Shown: positions 8,232 to 17,100 of the stretch, piece by piece
Position numbering within the stretch: the stretch's first letter is position 1
How the letters are laid out: every line of letters begins with the position of its first letter
DNA from: Streptomyces shenzhenensis
GTDB lineage: Bacteria > Actinomycetota > Actinomycetes > Streptomycetales > Streptomycetaceae
Reading direction: 5' to 3'
DNA: 36,039 nt
Assembly (NCBI RefSeq): GCF_003688995.1
Contig: NZ_PENI01000058.1
Span: forward strand, 1-36,039
The notes under the pieces: generated by a model
The model's input: only the letters and a program-made list of their open reading frames with translations
The model's database searches: none
Told to the model about the DNA's origin: nothing
Made by a program: the position numbers and the translations under genes

Positions 8232-8513
8232 GTGTCTGGCCGGACGCCAGCCCGCGCATGCCCTGAGCGCACCTGTGTGGGGTGCAGGCAGCGAGCGGCC
8301 AAGATCGAACTGTTGCGCATCGTGGCGGTCGAGGACGCCTGTGTCCCCGACCCTCGCGGTACGCTGCCCGGCCGGGGTGCATATGTACACCCCGTCCCGG
8401 TCTGTCTCGATCAGGCGGTACGCCGCCGGGCATTTCCGCGGGCGCTCCGCGTCCCGGGACCGCTCGACGTAATGGCGTTGCGCCGGTACGTCGAGCAGAC
8501 ACACAGTTGCTGA
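8232..8513 (+). CDS. ylxR: YlxR (DUF448) family RNA-binding protein
   Basis: This 93-residue protein has the two YlxR hallmarks: PERTCVGCRQ at 11-20 and the GRGAYVHP loop at 47-54. The C-terminal half is helical and basic (CLDQAVRRRAFPRALR). The family is encoded between nusA and infB in many bacteria and is thought to bind RNA or RNase P; its exact role here is inference. The start is GTG at 8232 with GGGGAGG about 10 nt upstream. A 113-nt gap after nusA holds a small hairpin (CCAAGCC...GGCTTGG, 8144-8163). The L7Ae-like ylxQ gene that follows ylxR in Bacillus is absent. Confidence 0.9.
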   Translation: MSGRTPARACPERTCVGCRQRAAKIELLRIVAVEDACVPDPRGTLPGRGAYVHPVPVCLDQAVRRRAFPRALRVPGPLDVMALRRYVEQTHSC

Positions 8514-8592
8514 GGCAACACGGCAAGGAAAGACGTGCCGTACGGAACCCCGTGCGGCCCGGTACCTCGCGAGTCGAAAGCAGGTCGAGATT

Positions 8593-8625
8593 GCGATGAG
8601 CACTCGATGAGTACGCGATGAGTAC
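8593..8625 (+). repeat. Three 11-bp tandem repeats in the infB leader
   Basis: Units GCGATGAGCAC, TCGATGAGTAC and GCGATGAGTAC follow one another without a gap. Each supplies an ATG, and the 11-bp period shifts the frame by one base, so each ATG overlaps the stop codon of the previous mini-ORF. Confidence 0.9.
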
Positions 8626-8638
8626 GCCCATGAACTAG
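8596..8638 (+). promoter_or_regulatory. Three overlapping mini-ORFs upstream of infB
   Basis: Three minimal open frames are stacked head to tail: ATG at 8596 (Met-Ser-Thr-Arg-stop, to 8610), ATG at 8607 (Met-Ser-Thr-Arg-stop, to 8621) and ATG at 8618 (Met-Ser-Thr-Pro-Met-Asn-stop, to 8638). Each start overlaps the preceding stop as ATGA, the classic termination-reinitiation layout. AGGTCGAG lies about 8 nt before the first ATG. The infB GTG is 38 nt after the last stop. The arrangement suggests a translational control element for IF2; this is inference from layout only. Confidence 0.55.
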
Positions 8639-8642
8639 CGAC

Positions 8643-8663
8643 GGTCCGGACGCAACCCGGACC
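8643..8663 (+). promoter_or_regulatory. Hairpin just upstream of the infB ribosome-binding site
   Basis: GGTCCGG (8643-8649) pairs with CCGGACC (8657-8663) around a 7-nt loop. The Shine-Dalgarno sequence AAAGGAG begins at 8666, two bases after the stem. It could insulate the infB start from the mini-ORF region. Confidence 0.5.
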
Positions 8664-8676
8664 TCAAAGGAGCGAA

Positions 8677-11600
8677 GTGGCTAAGGTCCGGGTCTACGAA
8701 CTCGCCAAGGAGTTCGGTGTCGAGAGCAAGGTCGTCATGGCCAAGCTCCAGGAACTCGGTGAATTCGTCCGTTCGGCGTCCTCGACGATCGAGGCGCCCG
8801 TAGTACGTAAGCTGACCGACGCCTTCCAGGGCGGTGGCAACGGCAGGTCTGCCGCCAAGCCCCCGCGCAAGGCCACCCCCAAGCCCGCCGCGCCCGCCCC
8901 GGCGCAGGCGGCACGTCCGGCTGCGCCGAAGCCGGCTGCCCCCAGGCCCCCCGTGGCCCAGCAGCCCGCGGCCACGCCGGCTCCCGCGCCGGCTCAGTCG
9001 GCGGCCCCCGCGTCGGCCCCCGGCCCGCGCCCGGGCCCGAAGCCCGCGCCTCGTCCGGCCCCCGCGGCGCCCACCACGCCGGAGTTCACCGCTCCGCCGT
9101 CGGCCCCGGCTCCGTCCCCGGCCGCCCAGGGCCCGCGTCCCGGCGCCCGCCCCGGCGGGCCCAAGCCCGGCGGCCGTCCCGGCGCGTCCGGCCAGGGTCA
9201 GGCCCGTCCGGGTCAGGGTGCACCGCGCCCCGGTGGCCAGGGCCAGCGTCCGGGCTCTCGTCCGGCCGGTCCCCGACCGGGCAACAACCCCTTCACGTCC
9301 GGTGGCTCCACCGGCATGGCGCGCCCGCAGGCGCCCCGTCCGCAGGGCGGGCGTCCGGGTCCCGGCGGTCCCGGCGGCGGTCCCCGTCCGCAGGCGCCCG
9401 GCCAGGGCGGCGGTCCGCGTCCGCAGGCTCCCGGTGGCCACTCCGGCTCCTCCGGTCGGCCCAGCCCGGCCGGCATGCCCCGTCCGCAGGGCGGTCCGCG
9501 TCCCGGCGGCGGTCCCGGCGGTCCGCGTCCGAACCCCGGCATGATGCCGCAGCGTCCCGCTGCCGGTCCGCGTCCGGGCCCCGGCGGCGGTCGCGGCCCG
9601 GCCGGTGCCGGCCGTCCCGGCGGCGGTGGCGGCGGTCGTCCGGGCGGTGGCGGCGGCTTCGCCGGCCGTCCCGGCGGCGGCGGTGGCGGCGGTCGTCCCG
9701 GTGGTGGCGGCGGCTTCGCCGGCCGTCCCGGTGGTGGCGGCGGTGGTGGCGGCGGCTTCGGCGGCGGTGGCGGCGGTGGCCGTCCCGGCTTCGGCGGTCG
9801 TCCCGGCGGTCCCGGTGGCCGTGGTGGCACGCAGGGCGCCTTCGGCCGTCCCGGCGGTCCCGCGCGTCGTGGCCGCAAGTCGAAGCGGCAGCGGCGCCAG
9901 GAGTACGAGGCCATGCAGGCGCCGAGCGTCGGCGGCGTGATGCTGCCGCGCGGCAACGGCGAGAGCATCCGTCTCTCCCGCGGCGCGTCGCTCACCGACT
10001 TCGCGGAGAAGATCAACGCCAACCCGGCGTCGCTCGTCGCGGTCATGATGAACCTGGGCGAGATGGTCACCGCGACGCAGTCCGTCTCCGACGAGACCCT
10101 GCTGCTCCTCGCCGGCGAGATGAACTACACGGTTCAGATCGTCAGCCCGGAGGAGGAGGACCGCGAGCTCCTGGAGTCCTTCGACATCGAGTTCGGCGAG
10201 GACGAGGGTTCCGAGGAGGACCTGGTGGTCCGCCCGCCGGTCGTCACCGTCATGGGTCACGTCGACCACGGAAAGACCCGGCTCCTCGACGCCATCCGCA
10301 AGACGAACGTCATCGCGGGCGAGGCCGGCGGCATCACCCAGCACATCGGTGCCTACCAGGTCGCGACCGAGGTCAACGGCGAAGAGCGGGCGATCACCTT
10401 CATCGACACCCCGGGTCACGAGGCGTTCACCGCCATGCGTGCCCGCGGTGCGAAGTCGACGGACATCGCGATCCTCGTGGTCGCGGCCAACGACGGTGTG
10501 ATGCCGCAGACGGTCGAGGCCCTGAACCACGCCAAGGCGGCCGACGTGCCGATCGTGGTCGCGGTCAACAAGATCGACGTCGAGGGCGCGGACCCGACCA
10601 AGGTGCGCGGTCAGCTGACCGAGTACGGCCTGGTGGCCGAGGAGTACGGCGGCGAGACGATGTTCGTCGACATCTCCGCCAAGCAGGGCCTGCACATCGA
10701 CAGCCTGCTGGAGGCGGTCGTCCTGACCGCCGACGCCGCCCTGGACCTGCGGGCCAACCCGAACCAGGACGCGCAGGGCATCTCGATCGAGTCCCGGCTC
10801 GACCGCGGCCGCGGTGCCGTGTCGACGGTCCTCGTCCAGCGAGGCACGCTCCGCGTGGGCGACACGATGGTCGTCGGCGACGCCTACGGCCGTGTCCGGG
10901 CCATGCTCGACGACAACGGCAACAACGTCGCCGAGGCCGGCCCGTCCACGCCGGTCCAGGTCCTGGGTCTGACCAACGTCCCGGGCGCCGGTGACAACTT
11001 CCTCGTGGTCGACGAGGACCGTACGGCCCGCCAGATCGCGGAGAAGCGCGCCGCACGCGAGCGCAACGCTGCCTTCGCGAAGCGCACGCGCCGCGTGTCC
11101 CTGGAGGACCTGGACAAGGTGCTGAAGGCCGGCGAGGTCCAGCAGCTGAACCTGATCATCAAGGGCGATGCGTCCGGATCGGTCGAGGCTCTGGAATCCT
11201 CCCTGCTCCAGCTGGACGTCGGCGAAGAGGTCGACATCCGCGTCCTGCACCGCGGCGTCGGTGCGGTCACGGAGTCCGACATCGACCTGGCGATGGGCTC
11301 CGACGCCATCGTGATCGGCTTCAACGTGCGCGCCGCCGGGCGTGCGCAGCAGATGGCCGAGCGCGAGGGCGTGGACGTCCGGTACTACTCGGTCATCTAC
11401 CAGGCGATCGAGGAGATCGAGGCGGCCCTCAAGGGCATGCTCAAGCCGGAGTACGAGGAGGTCGAGCTCGGTACGGCGGAGATCCGCGAGGTCTTCAAGT
11501 CGTCCAAGCTGGGCAACATCGCCGGTGTGCTCATCCGCTCGGGCGAGGTCAAGCGCAACACCAAGGCGCGCCTGCTGCGTGACGGCAAGGTCGTCGCGGA

Positions 11601-11754
11601 GAACCTCACCATCGAGGGGCTGCGTCGCTTCAAGGACGACGTCACCGAGATCCGCGAAGGGTTCGAGGGCGGTATCAACCTCGGCAACTTCAACGACATC
11701 AAGATCGACGACGTCATCGCGACGTACGAGATGCGCGAGAAGCCGAGGGTGTAA
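8677..11754 (+). CDS. infB: Translation initiation factor IF-2
   Basis: This 1025-residue GTPase delivers initiator tRNA to the 30S subunit. The N-terminal IF2 helical motif is AKVRVYELAKEFGVESKVVMAKLQELGEFVRSA. Residues about 55-400 are Pro/Ala- then Gly/Arg-rich and probably disordered. A second IF2_N domain follows (SLTDFAEKINANPASLV). The G domain has GHVDHGKT at 527-534, DTPGH at 577-581 and NKID at 631-634. After it come the beta-barrel and C-terminal fMet-tRNA-binding domains (VLHRGVGAVTESDIDLA and KRNTKARLLRDGKVV). The start is GTG at 8677 with AAAGGAG. It is longer than E. coli IF2 because of the Gly-rich region, as in other streptomycetes. Confidence 0.98.
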   Translation: MAKVRVYELAKEFGVESKVVMAKLQELGEFVRSASSTIEAPVVRKLTDAFQGGGNGRSAAKPPRKATPKPAAPAPAQAARPAAPKPAAPRPPVAQQPAATPAPAPAQSAAPASAPGPRPGPKPAPRPAPAAPTTPEFTAPPSAPAPSPAAQGPRPGARPGGPKPGGRPGASGQGQARPGQGAPRPGGQGQRPGSRPAGPRPGNNPFTSGGSTGMARPQAPRPQGGRPGPGGPGGGPRPQAPGQGGGPRPQAPGGHSGSSGRPSPAGMPRPQGGPRPGGGPGGPRPNPGMMPQRPAAGPRPGPGGGRGPAGAGRPGGGGGGRPGGGGGFAGRPGGGGGGGRPGGGGGFAGRPGGGGGGGGGFGGGGGGGRPGFGGRPGGPGGRGGTQGAFGRPGGPARRGRKSKRQRRQEYEAMQAPSVGGVMLPRGNGESIRLSRGASLTDFAEKINANPASLVAVMMNLGEMVTATQSVSDETLLLLAGEMNYTVQIVSPEEEDRELLESFDIEFGEDEGSEEDLVVRPPVVTVMGHVDHGKTRLLDAIRKTNVIAGEAGGITQHIGAYQVATEVNGEERAITFIDTPGHEAFTAMRARGAKSTDIAILVVAANDGVMPQTVEALNHAKAADVPIVVAVNKIDVEGADPTKVRGQLTEYGLVAEEYGGETMFVDISAKQGLHIDSLLEAVVLTADAALDLRANPNQDAQGISIESRLDRGRGAVSTVLVQRGTLRVGDTMVVGDAYGRVRAMLDDNGNNVAEAGPSTPVQVLGLTNVPGAGDNFLVVDEDRTARQIAEKRAARERNAAFAKRTRRVSLEDLDKVLKAGEVQQLNLIIKGDASGSVEALESSLLQLDVGEEVDIRVLHRGVGAVTESDIDLAMGSDAIVIGFNVRAAGRAQQMAEREGVDVRYYSVIYQAIEEIEAALKGMLKPEYEEVELGTAEIREVFKSSKLGNIAGVLIRSGEVKRNTKARLLRDGKVVAENLTIEGLRRFKDDVTEIREGFEGGINLGNFNDIKIDDVIATYEMREKPRV
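9610..9768 (+). repeat. Gly-rich coding repeat inside infB
   Basis: The DNA repeats with a period of 54-57 bp (GGCTTCGCCGGCCGTCCCGG at 9655 and again at 9712) and encodes FAGRPGGGGGGGRPGGGGG-type units. It is a likely site of length variation by slippage without frame change. Confidence 0.8.
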
Positions 11755-11772
11755 CAGCCAACGGCCACAAAA

Positions 11773-11818
11773 GCTGGCCGGCGGGACATGAGCCCCGCCG
11801 GCCGGCACCCCTTTCTCC
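11773..11818 (+). terminator. Terminator after infB
   Basis: A 13-bp stem (11773-11785 with 11794-11806, including one G-T pair) around the loop ACATGAGC is followed by the pyrimidine tract ACCCCTTTCTCC. It begins 18 nt after the infB stop. Confidence 0.8.
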
Positions 11819-12180
11819 CCAGGCTGAGCACCCGCGCCACGGGACTCGGCCCCGACTTCCAGCCGCGCCCCACCCACCCGACCGGGTAGGCGGGCGCCGG
11901 CTAGGGCCGGGGGCGCTGGGCCGGTCCACGGCCTTGCCCACCCGGCCGGACTCGGTCGGCGGGGAACCGGGGTCCGGGGCGGAGCCCCGTGGCGTGCGGG
12001 CTCGGCCGACAGTCATGCGCGGGGGTCTGGGGGCGCAGCCCCCAGGCAGAACAGCAGCCAACCGGTGCCAAGGAAACCCCGTCGAGCCACCGGCAGGTAC
12101 GCGGTACCGTTCTTGATGTCCCTGCCGATCCCAAGGGCAGGGCCATCGATCCCGTACCGGCGGGTCATCCGGAAACACAC
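11819..12180. other. Noncoding stretch between infB and the DUF503 gene
   Basis: No gene is seen here. The stretch contains two small GC hairpins of a type scattered through Streptomyces intergenic DNA (annotated separately), and any promoter for the following genes must lie in it or further upstream. No clear -10/-35 pair stands out. Confidence 0.5.
11971..12045. repeat. Two dispersed-type GC-rich hairpins
   Basis: CGGGGC-GGA-GCCCCG (11975-11989) and CTGGGGGC-GCA-GCCCCCAG (12027-12045) are two short perfect hairpins with 3-nt loops. Motifs of this form (GTCTGGGGGCGCAGCCCCCAG) recur between genes in streptomycete genomes; that they are dispersed repeats is prior knowledge, since only these copies are visible here. 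Confidence 0.65.
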
Positions 12181-12474
12181 ATGTACGTGGGGACGCTGTC
12201 CTTCGACCTCCTCCTCGGCGACGTACGGTCGCTGAAGGAGAAGCGCTCCGTCGTCCGCCCGATCGTCGCCGAACTCCAGCGGAAGTACGCGGTGAGCGCG
12301 GCCGAGGTGGATCATCTGGACCTCCATCGCCGGGCCCTGATCGGCCTCGCGATGGTCTCCGGCGACGCGGGGCATCTGAGCGACGTACTCGACCGGTGCG
12401 AACGGCTGGTCGCCGGCCGCCCCGAGGTGGAGCTGCTGTCGGTACGGCGGCGCTTCCACGGCGACGACGACTGA
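12181..12474 (+). CDS. ylxP: DUF503 family protein (YlxP-like)
   Basis: This 97-residue protein matches DUF503 at normal length: MYVGTLSFDLLLGDVRSLKEKRSVVRPI at the N-terminus, then RKYAVSAAEVDHLDLHRRALIGLAMVSGD and a VLDRCERLVAGRPEVELLSVRRRF ending. The family (Bacillus YlxP) is encoded next to rbfA. Its role is uncertain; ribosome assembly has been suggested from context. The start is ATG at 12181; the frame is open upstream to 11989 but with no family sequence. The ribosome-binding site is weak (CCGGAAA). rbfA follows 39 nt downstream. Confidence 0.9.
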   Translation: MYVGTLSFDLLLGDVRSLKEKRSVVRPIVAELQRKYAVSAAEVDHLDLHRRALIGLAMVSGDAGHLSDVLDRCERLVAGRPEVELLSVRRRFHGDDD

Positions 12475-12513
12475 CCACAGAACGCAGAAGAAGAAAGAAC
12501 GGGAGACGGACCA

Positions 12514-12966
12514 GTGGCCGACAACGCGCGGGCGAAAAGGCTGGCGGACCTCATCCGAGAGGTGGTGGCCCAGAAGCTGCAGCGCGGGATCAAGGACCCG
12601 CGGCTCGGCTCGCACGTCACCATCACGGACACCCGGGTGACCGGGGACCTGCGGGAGGCGACCGTCTTCTACACGGTGTACGGCGACGACGAGGAGCGGC
12701 AGGCCGCCGCGGCAGGGCTGGAGAGCGCCAAGGGCATCCTGCGCTCCGAGGTCGGCCGCGCCGCCGGCGTGAAGTTCACGCCGACGCTCACCTTCGTCGC
12801 GGACGCCCTGCCGGACACCGCCCGGAACATCGAGGACCTCCTCGACCGGGCGCGCGCCTCCGACGCGAAGGTGCGCGAGGCGTCCGCGGGCGCTGCGTAC
12901 GCCGGTGAGGCGGACCCGTACCGCAAGCCCGAGGCGGACGACGAGACGGACGTCGCCGGCGAATGA
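12514..12966 (+). CDS. rbfA: 30S ribosome-binding factor RbfA
   Basis: This 150-residue cytoplasmic protein binds 30S precursors and helps mature the 5' end of 16S rRNA. Family sequence is clear: ARAKRLADLIREVVAQKLQRGIKDPRLG, VTITDTRVTGDLREATVFYTVYGDD, GVKFTPTLTFVADALPDTARNIEDLLDRA (KH-like fold). About 30 C-terminal residues are an acidic tail (GEADPYRKPEADDETDVAGE). The start is GTG at 12514 with GGGAGA about 9 nt upstream. Its stop overlaps the truB start by 4 nt, implying translational coupling. Confidence 0.95.
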   Translation: MADNARAKRLADLIREVVAQKLQRGIKDPRLGSHVTITDTRVTGDLREATVFYTVYGDDEERQAAAAGLESAKGILRSEVGRAAGVKFTPTLTFVADALPDTARNIEDLLDRARASDAKVREASAGAAYAGEADPYRKPEADDETDVAGE

Positions 12967-13868
12967 CCAGCAAGCACACCACGCCCGACGGCCTCGTCAT
13001 CGTCGACAAGCCGTCGGGCTTCACTTCGCACGACGTCGTCGCCAAGATGCGCGGGATCGCGCGGACGCGCCGCGTCGGGCACGCGGGCACCCTGGACCCG
13101 ATGGCGACCGGCGTGCTCGTCCTCGGCGTGGAGAGGGCGACAAAGCTCCTCGGGCATCTCGCCCTGACGGAGAAGGAGTACCTGGGCACCGTCCGGCTCG
13201 GCCAGACCACGCTCACCGACGACGCCGAGGGCGAGATCACCGCCGCCACCGACGCGAGCAAGGTCACCCGCGACGCCATCGACGCCGGCATCGCCAAGCT
13301 GACCGGCGCCATCATGCAGGTGCCGTCCAAGGTCAGCGCCATCAAGATCGACGGAGTGCGCTCCTACAAGCGGGCCCGCGAGGGCGAGGACTTCGAGATC
13401 CCCGCCCGGCCCGTCACCATCTCCTCCTTCACGGTGTACGACGTCCGGGACGCCGTCGCCGAGGACGGCACCCCGGTGCTCGACCTGGTGGTCTCGGTCG
13501 TCTGCTCCTCCGGCACCTACATCCGCGCCCTCGCCCGCGACCTGGGCGCCGACCTGGGCGTGGGCGGTCACCTCACCGCGCTGCGCCGCACCCGCGTCGG
13601 GCCGTACCGGCTGGACGCGGCGCGGACCCTGGACCAGCTCCAGCAGGAGCTGACCGTGATGCCGATCGCGGAGGCCGCCGCGGCCGCCTTCCCGCGCTGG
13701 GACGTGGACGCCAAGCGGGCCCGGCTGCTCCTCAACGGCGTACGGCTGGAGATGCCCGACACGTACACCGGCTCCGGTCCCGTCGCGGTGTTCGACCCCG
13801 AGGGCCGCTTCCTCGCGCTCGTCGAGGAACAGAAGGGCAAGGCGAAGAGCCTGGCCGTCTTCGGCTGA
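12963..13868 (+). CDS. truB: tRNA pseudouridine(55) synthase TruB
   Basis: This 301-residue enzyme makes pseudouridine 55 in the T-loop of tRNAs. The N-terminal motif LVIVDKPSGFTSHDVV is followed by the catalytic segment GHAGTLDPMATGVL with the nucleophile Asp45. Further family blocks are KEYLGTVRLGQTT..DAEGEI, QVPSKVSAIKIDGVRSYKRAREG and CSSGTYIRALARDLG. The C-terminus ends in a PUA-like region (GPVAVFDPEGRFLALVEEQKGKAKSL). The start is ATG in the ATGA overlap with rbfA. A strong hairpin terminator follows at 13884. Confidence 0.97.
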   Translation: MTSKHTTPDGLVIVDKPSGFTSHDVVAKMRGIARTRRVGHAGTLDPMATGVLVLGVERATKLLGHLALTEKEYLGTVRLGQTTLTDDAEGEITAATDASKVTRDAIDAGIAKLTGAIMQVPSKVSAIKIDGVRSYKRAREGEDFEIPARPVTISSFTVYDVRDAVAEDGTPVLDLVVSVVCSSGTYIRALARDLGADLGVGGHLTALRRTRVGPYRLDAARTLDQLQQELTVMPIAEAAAAAFPRWDVDAKRARLLLNGVRLEMPDTYTGSGPVAVFDPEGRFLALVEEQKGKAKSLAVFG

Positions 13869-13883
13869 CGGCTTCGTCCGGCC

Positions 13884-13928
13884 CGTGGAGCGGCGGAGCA
13901 CGGGGTGCCACTGCCGCCGCTCCACGGT
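13884..13928 (+). terminator. Terminator after truB
   Basis: A perfect 14-bp stem (CCGTGGAGCGGCGG at 13884-13897 and its complement at 13915-13928) with a 17-nt loop starts 15 nt after the truB stop. It is followed by TCCCCCTCGATTCCCCC. Confidence 0.8.
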
Positions 13929-14043
13929 CCCCCTCGATTCCCCCACCCCTAGGGTTATCCAGTCGCCGCCGCCGATTCACCCGGCCGGGCAGGCGCTCGG
14001 AGTGAACCGGGGGAGTGGAAGGGGGCGCTTTCGGTACGCGCTC

Positions 14044-14072
14044 TGTCCCGCTGATCACTCCACGCCTACCGT
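14044..14072 (+). promoter_or_regulatory. Possible promoter of the protease/NTPase-like gene
   Basis: TACCGT at 14067-14072 fits the TAnnnT -10 pattern and lies 39 nt before the start codon. A poor -35 match (TGTCCC, 14044-14049) is 17 nt upstream. This is tentative. Confidence 0.3.
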
Positions 14073-14111
14073 CGAAGACAGGGCGCGTGGGCAGGGGCGG
14101 GAGGTTCGACC

Positions 14112-17100
14112 ATGGCGGTACGGGGCCCGCGGACCGGGGGCAGCGGCCGGGCGGCGGACGGTGCGGGCCGGACCCGCGAGGGGGCCCGGCACAAGCGGGA
14201 CGGCACGGAGGGGACGGACGACGCGGACGGCAGGGCGCCCGCGCAGTGGGCCGCAGGCCGCCCGGACGCGTCCCTGGTGCAGATCCGCGATCTGGCCGGC
14301 CGGCCACGCGGCACCGGTTTCCCGGCCGACCACCACGGCACGGTCGTCACCAGCCACGAAGCCGTCGACGGACTCGCCCGGCTGGTCCTGCACGCGGGCG
14401 AGCGCACCTGCGTCGTCACCGCCGCCGCCGTCACCCCGCTGCCCCACCTGGACCTGGCCCTCGTCCGCGCCGAGGGGCTCGGCGCGGACCCGCTCCCGGT
14501 CACCACGCGGGAGCGGATCCAGACCGGCAGCTATGTGCGGATCGCCGCCGGCGGCTGGCGCGAGGCGCGGGTGCTCGGCGCGGCCGAGGCGACCTACACG
14601 GCCACGGACCGCTTCCATCTCCTCGACGGCGCGCTGGAGTTGGCGATCGGCACGGCGGGGCGGGACGCGCTGCGGCTGGGCGGCGGGGCCGCCGGGGGAC
14701 CCGTGCTCGACGCGCGGACCGGCGCCGTCGTCGCCGTCCTCGGCACCGCGCTGCGGTCCGACCACCGCGACGCCGGCTTCGCGGTGCCGCTGCGCCGAAC
14801 CGCCCCCGGCTCCGCCCGGCCGGGGCGCACACCCGGCGCGGACCCGGACCCGCTCGCCGACCTGCTCGCCCGCAACGCGGCGACCGTGCCCGCCTACGGC
14901 GCCGACCTCAACCTGGCGGGCGTCCTGGAGATCACCGCCACCTCGCTCGGACAGGACGGCCCGCCCGGTGCGCTCGCCGGCTATGCCGACGCGGTCGGCA
15001 GCACCGGGCCAGGACCGGTCGAACCCGTCCAACGAGACGGCGTCACACGGGAGTTGACGGCCTTCACCGAAGGGGACAGGGCCGTGCTCGGGCTCGTCCG
15101 CGCCCCGGGCAGCGGCCGTACGACGGAACTCGCGGCCCTCGCCGCCCGGCGCGACAGAGGCCCCGCACCGGCGCCCACACTGTGGCTGCGCGGTGCCGAC
15201 CTCTCGGCCGCCGACGGCTCGGTGGCCGACGCGGTGCGCCGCGCCCTGGACCGGGCGGCCCGCATCGTCGCGGCCACCCGGTCCCTCCGCCCCGGCGACC
15301 TCGGCGACCTCACCCCCGAGCGCCTGGCCCGGCTCGCCGAGCGGGCCGGCCGCCCCCTGCTGCTGCTTCTCGACGCCCCCGAGGAGATGCCGCCCGGCCT
15401 CGCCCACCGGCTCGCCGAGTGGACCGAGGGGACGGCGGCCTGGCTGCGCGCGACCGGCGCGCGGCTCGTCGTCGGCTGCCGGGAGGAGTACTGGGAGGAC
15501 GCCGGAGCCGAGTTCCCGCGCGAGTCGCTGTACCCGCCGGCACCGGCCGACGGCGCCCCGCCACCCTGCGTACGGCTGGGCGACCTCACCCCCGCCGAGG
15601 CCCGCCGCGCCCGCTCTCGGTACGCCGTACCCGACGGCGCCCTCACCGACCGCGACGCCCGCCACCCCCTTACCCTGCGCCTGCTCGCAGAGGTCCGCGC
15701 CGCCCTGCCGGCCGCACCGGCCGCCCCGCCGCTCGACCGGCACCAGGTGTTCTCCGCCCACCTCGACCTGATGTGCCTGCGCGTCGCGCAGCGCCTGGCC
15801 GCCGGGAGCGACCTGCGCGGCACGGCCGTACGGCGGCTCGCGGCCCGGGTCTCCGGGCGGGTCCACGAGGCGGCCCGGCGCAGCCTGGGTCCCGGGCAGG
15901 GCGAACTGACCCGGGACGCCTTCGACGCGCTGTTCCCCTGGGGACCGGCCCCGGACCGCCCCGGCGGTGGCACCGGCTGGGCATCCGCCGTCCTCGCCGA
16001 GGGGCTCCTCGTGCCCGCGGGGGACGGCTACCGCTTCGCCCACGAGGAGTTCGCCGACTGGATCCAGGGCATGCACCTCGATCTGGACGAGGCCCTGCAC
16101 GCCCTGGTCCACCGCCCGTGCACCCCCGCCCGCCCGCTGCCCCTCGCGCACCATCGCGTCGGCCCCGTCGTCCAGGCGCTGCTTCTCCTCGCCCGCCAGC
16201 AAGGGCCCGGTCAACTCGCCTCCCGTCTGGCCGAGTTGACCCGCGCGCTGGACACCGGGCAGGACCCCGGGTGCTGGTGGGCCGCCCGGCTGCTGGCCGG
16301 TGCCCTGGCGGGCGTCCCCGACGCGACGCCGTACACGCACGTACTGCGTCTGCTGGCCGACCGGATCGTGACCTCGCGGCGCACCGGCCGGCCCGTGCCC
16401 GCCGAGTTCGCCCCCGCCTTCTGGACCGCCCTGCCCCTGCCCGTGGCCGACCGCCTCGACCTGCTGCGGGAACTGGTCCTGGCGGACGAGCCGCACGCTC
16501 CCGGCCCCCGATACCTGGACGCCGTCGCGGGGCTCCTCACCGATACCGACACCGATACCGAGTTCCTCGCCGATACCGGTGCTGCCGGTGCCGTACAGGC
16601 CCTCGTGTCGCGCTGGTTCGACGACGAGCGGGCGATCCCCGGCATGCCCCGCGCCACCGTGGCCACGGCCGCCCAGGCACTGCTGCACACCCACCGGCAC
16701 CCCGCCCTGGACGCCCTCGTCGAGGTGCTCGCCGACCGCGCCCACCGGCGCGCCGACGACCTGCTCGCCGCGCTCGCCGAGGACGAGCCCTCCGCCGTCT
16801 GCCGGGCGGTGCACCGCTGGGCACACGACGACCGCCCGGCGCGCCGGGCCGCGGCGGTGGCGCACGGACTGCGCGCCGCGCTCCACGCCGGTACCGACAC
16901 CGACCGCGACCTGCTCCGCCAGGCCGCCCGCACCCTGCTCGACAGCCCCGCCGACACCGGCCTGCACGGCGGCGCGCTCGCCCTCCTCGTCCACGACCCG
17001 GACACCCGCGCCCGGCACCTTCCGCAGGCCCTGCGGCACTTCGCGTCCGGCGATCCGCGGCTCCCGCCGTCCGCGCTCGTCCCGGCCCTGGCCACACACC

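Noticed and set aside
8635..11877. A 1080-codon open frame antisense to infB
   Set aside because: Long antisense frames are common in very GC-rich coding DNA. The translation is low-complexity and has no ribosome-binding site, while the + strand encodes a clear IF2.
16540..16580. Short GATACC/GACACC repeats in the protease/NTPase-like gene
   Set aside because: They encode an in-frame Asp-Thr run (DTDTDTE) in a loop, an ordinary low-complexity stretch of coding DNA.
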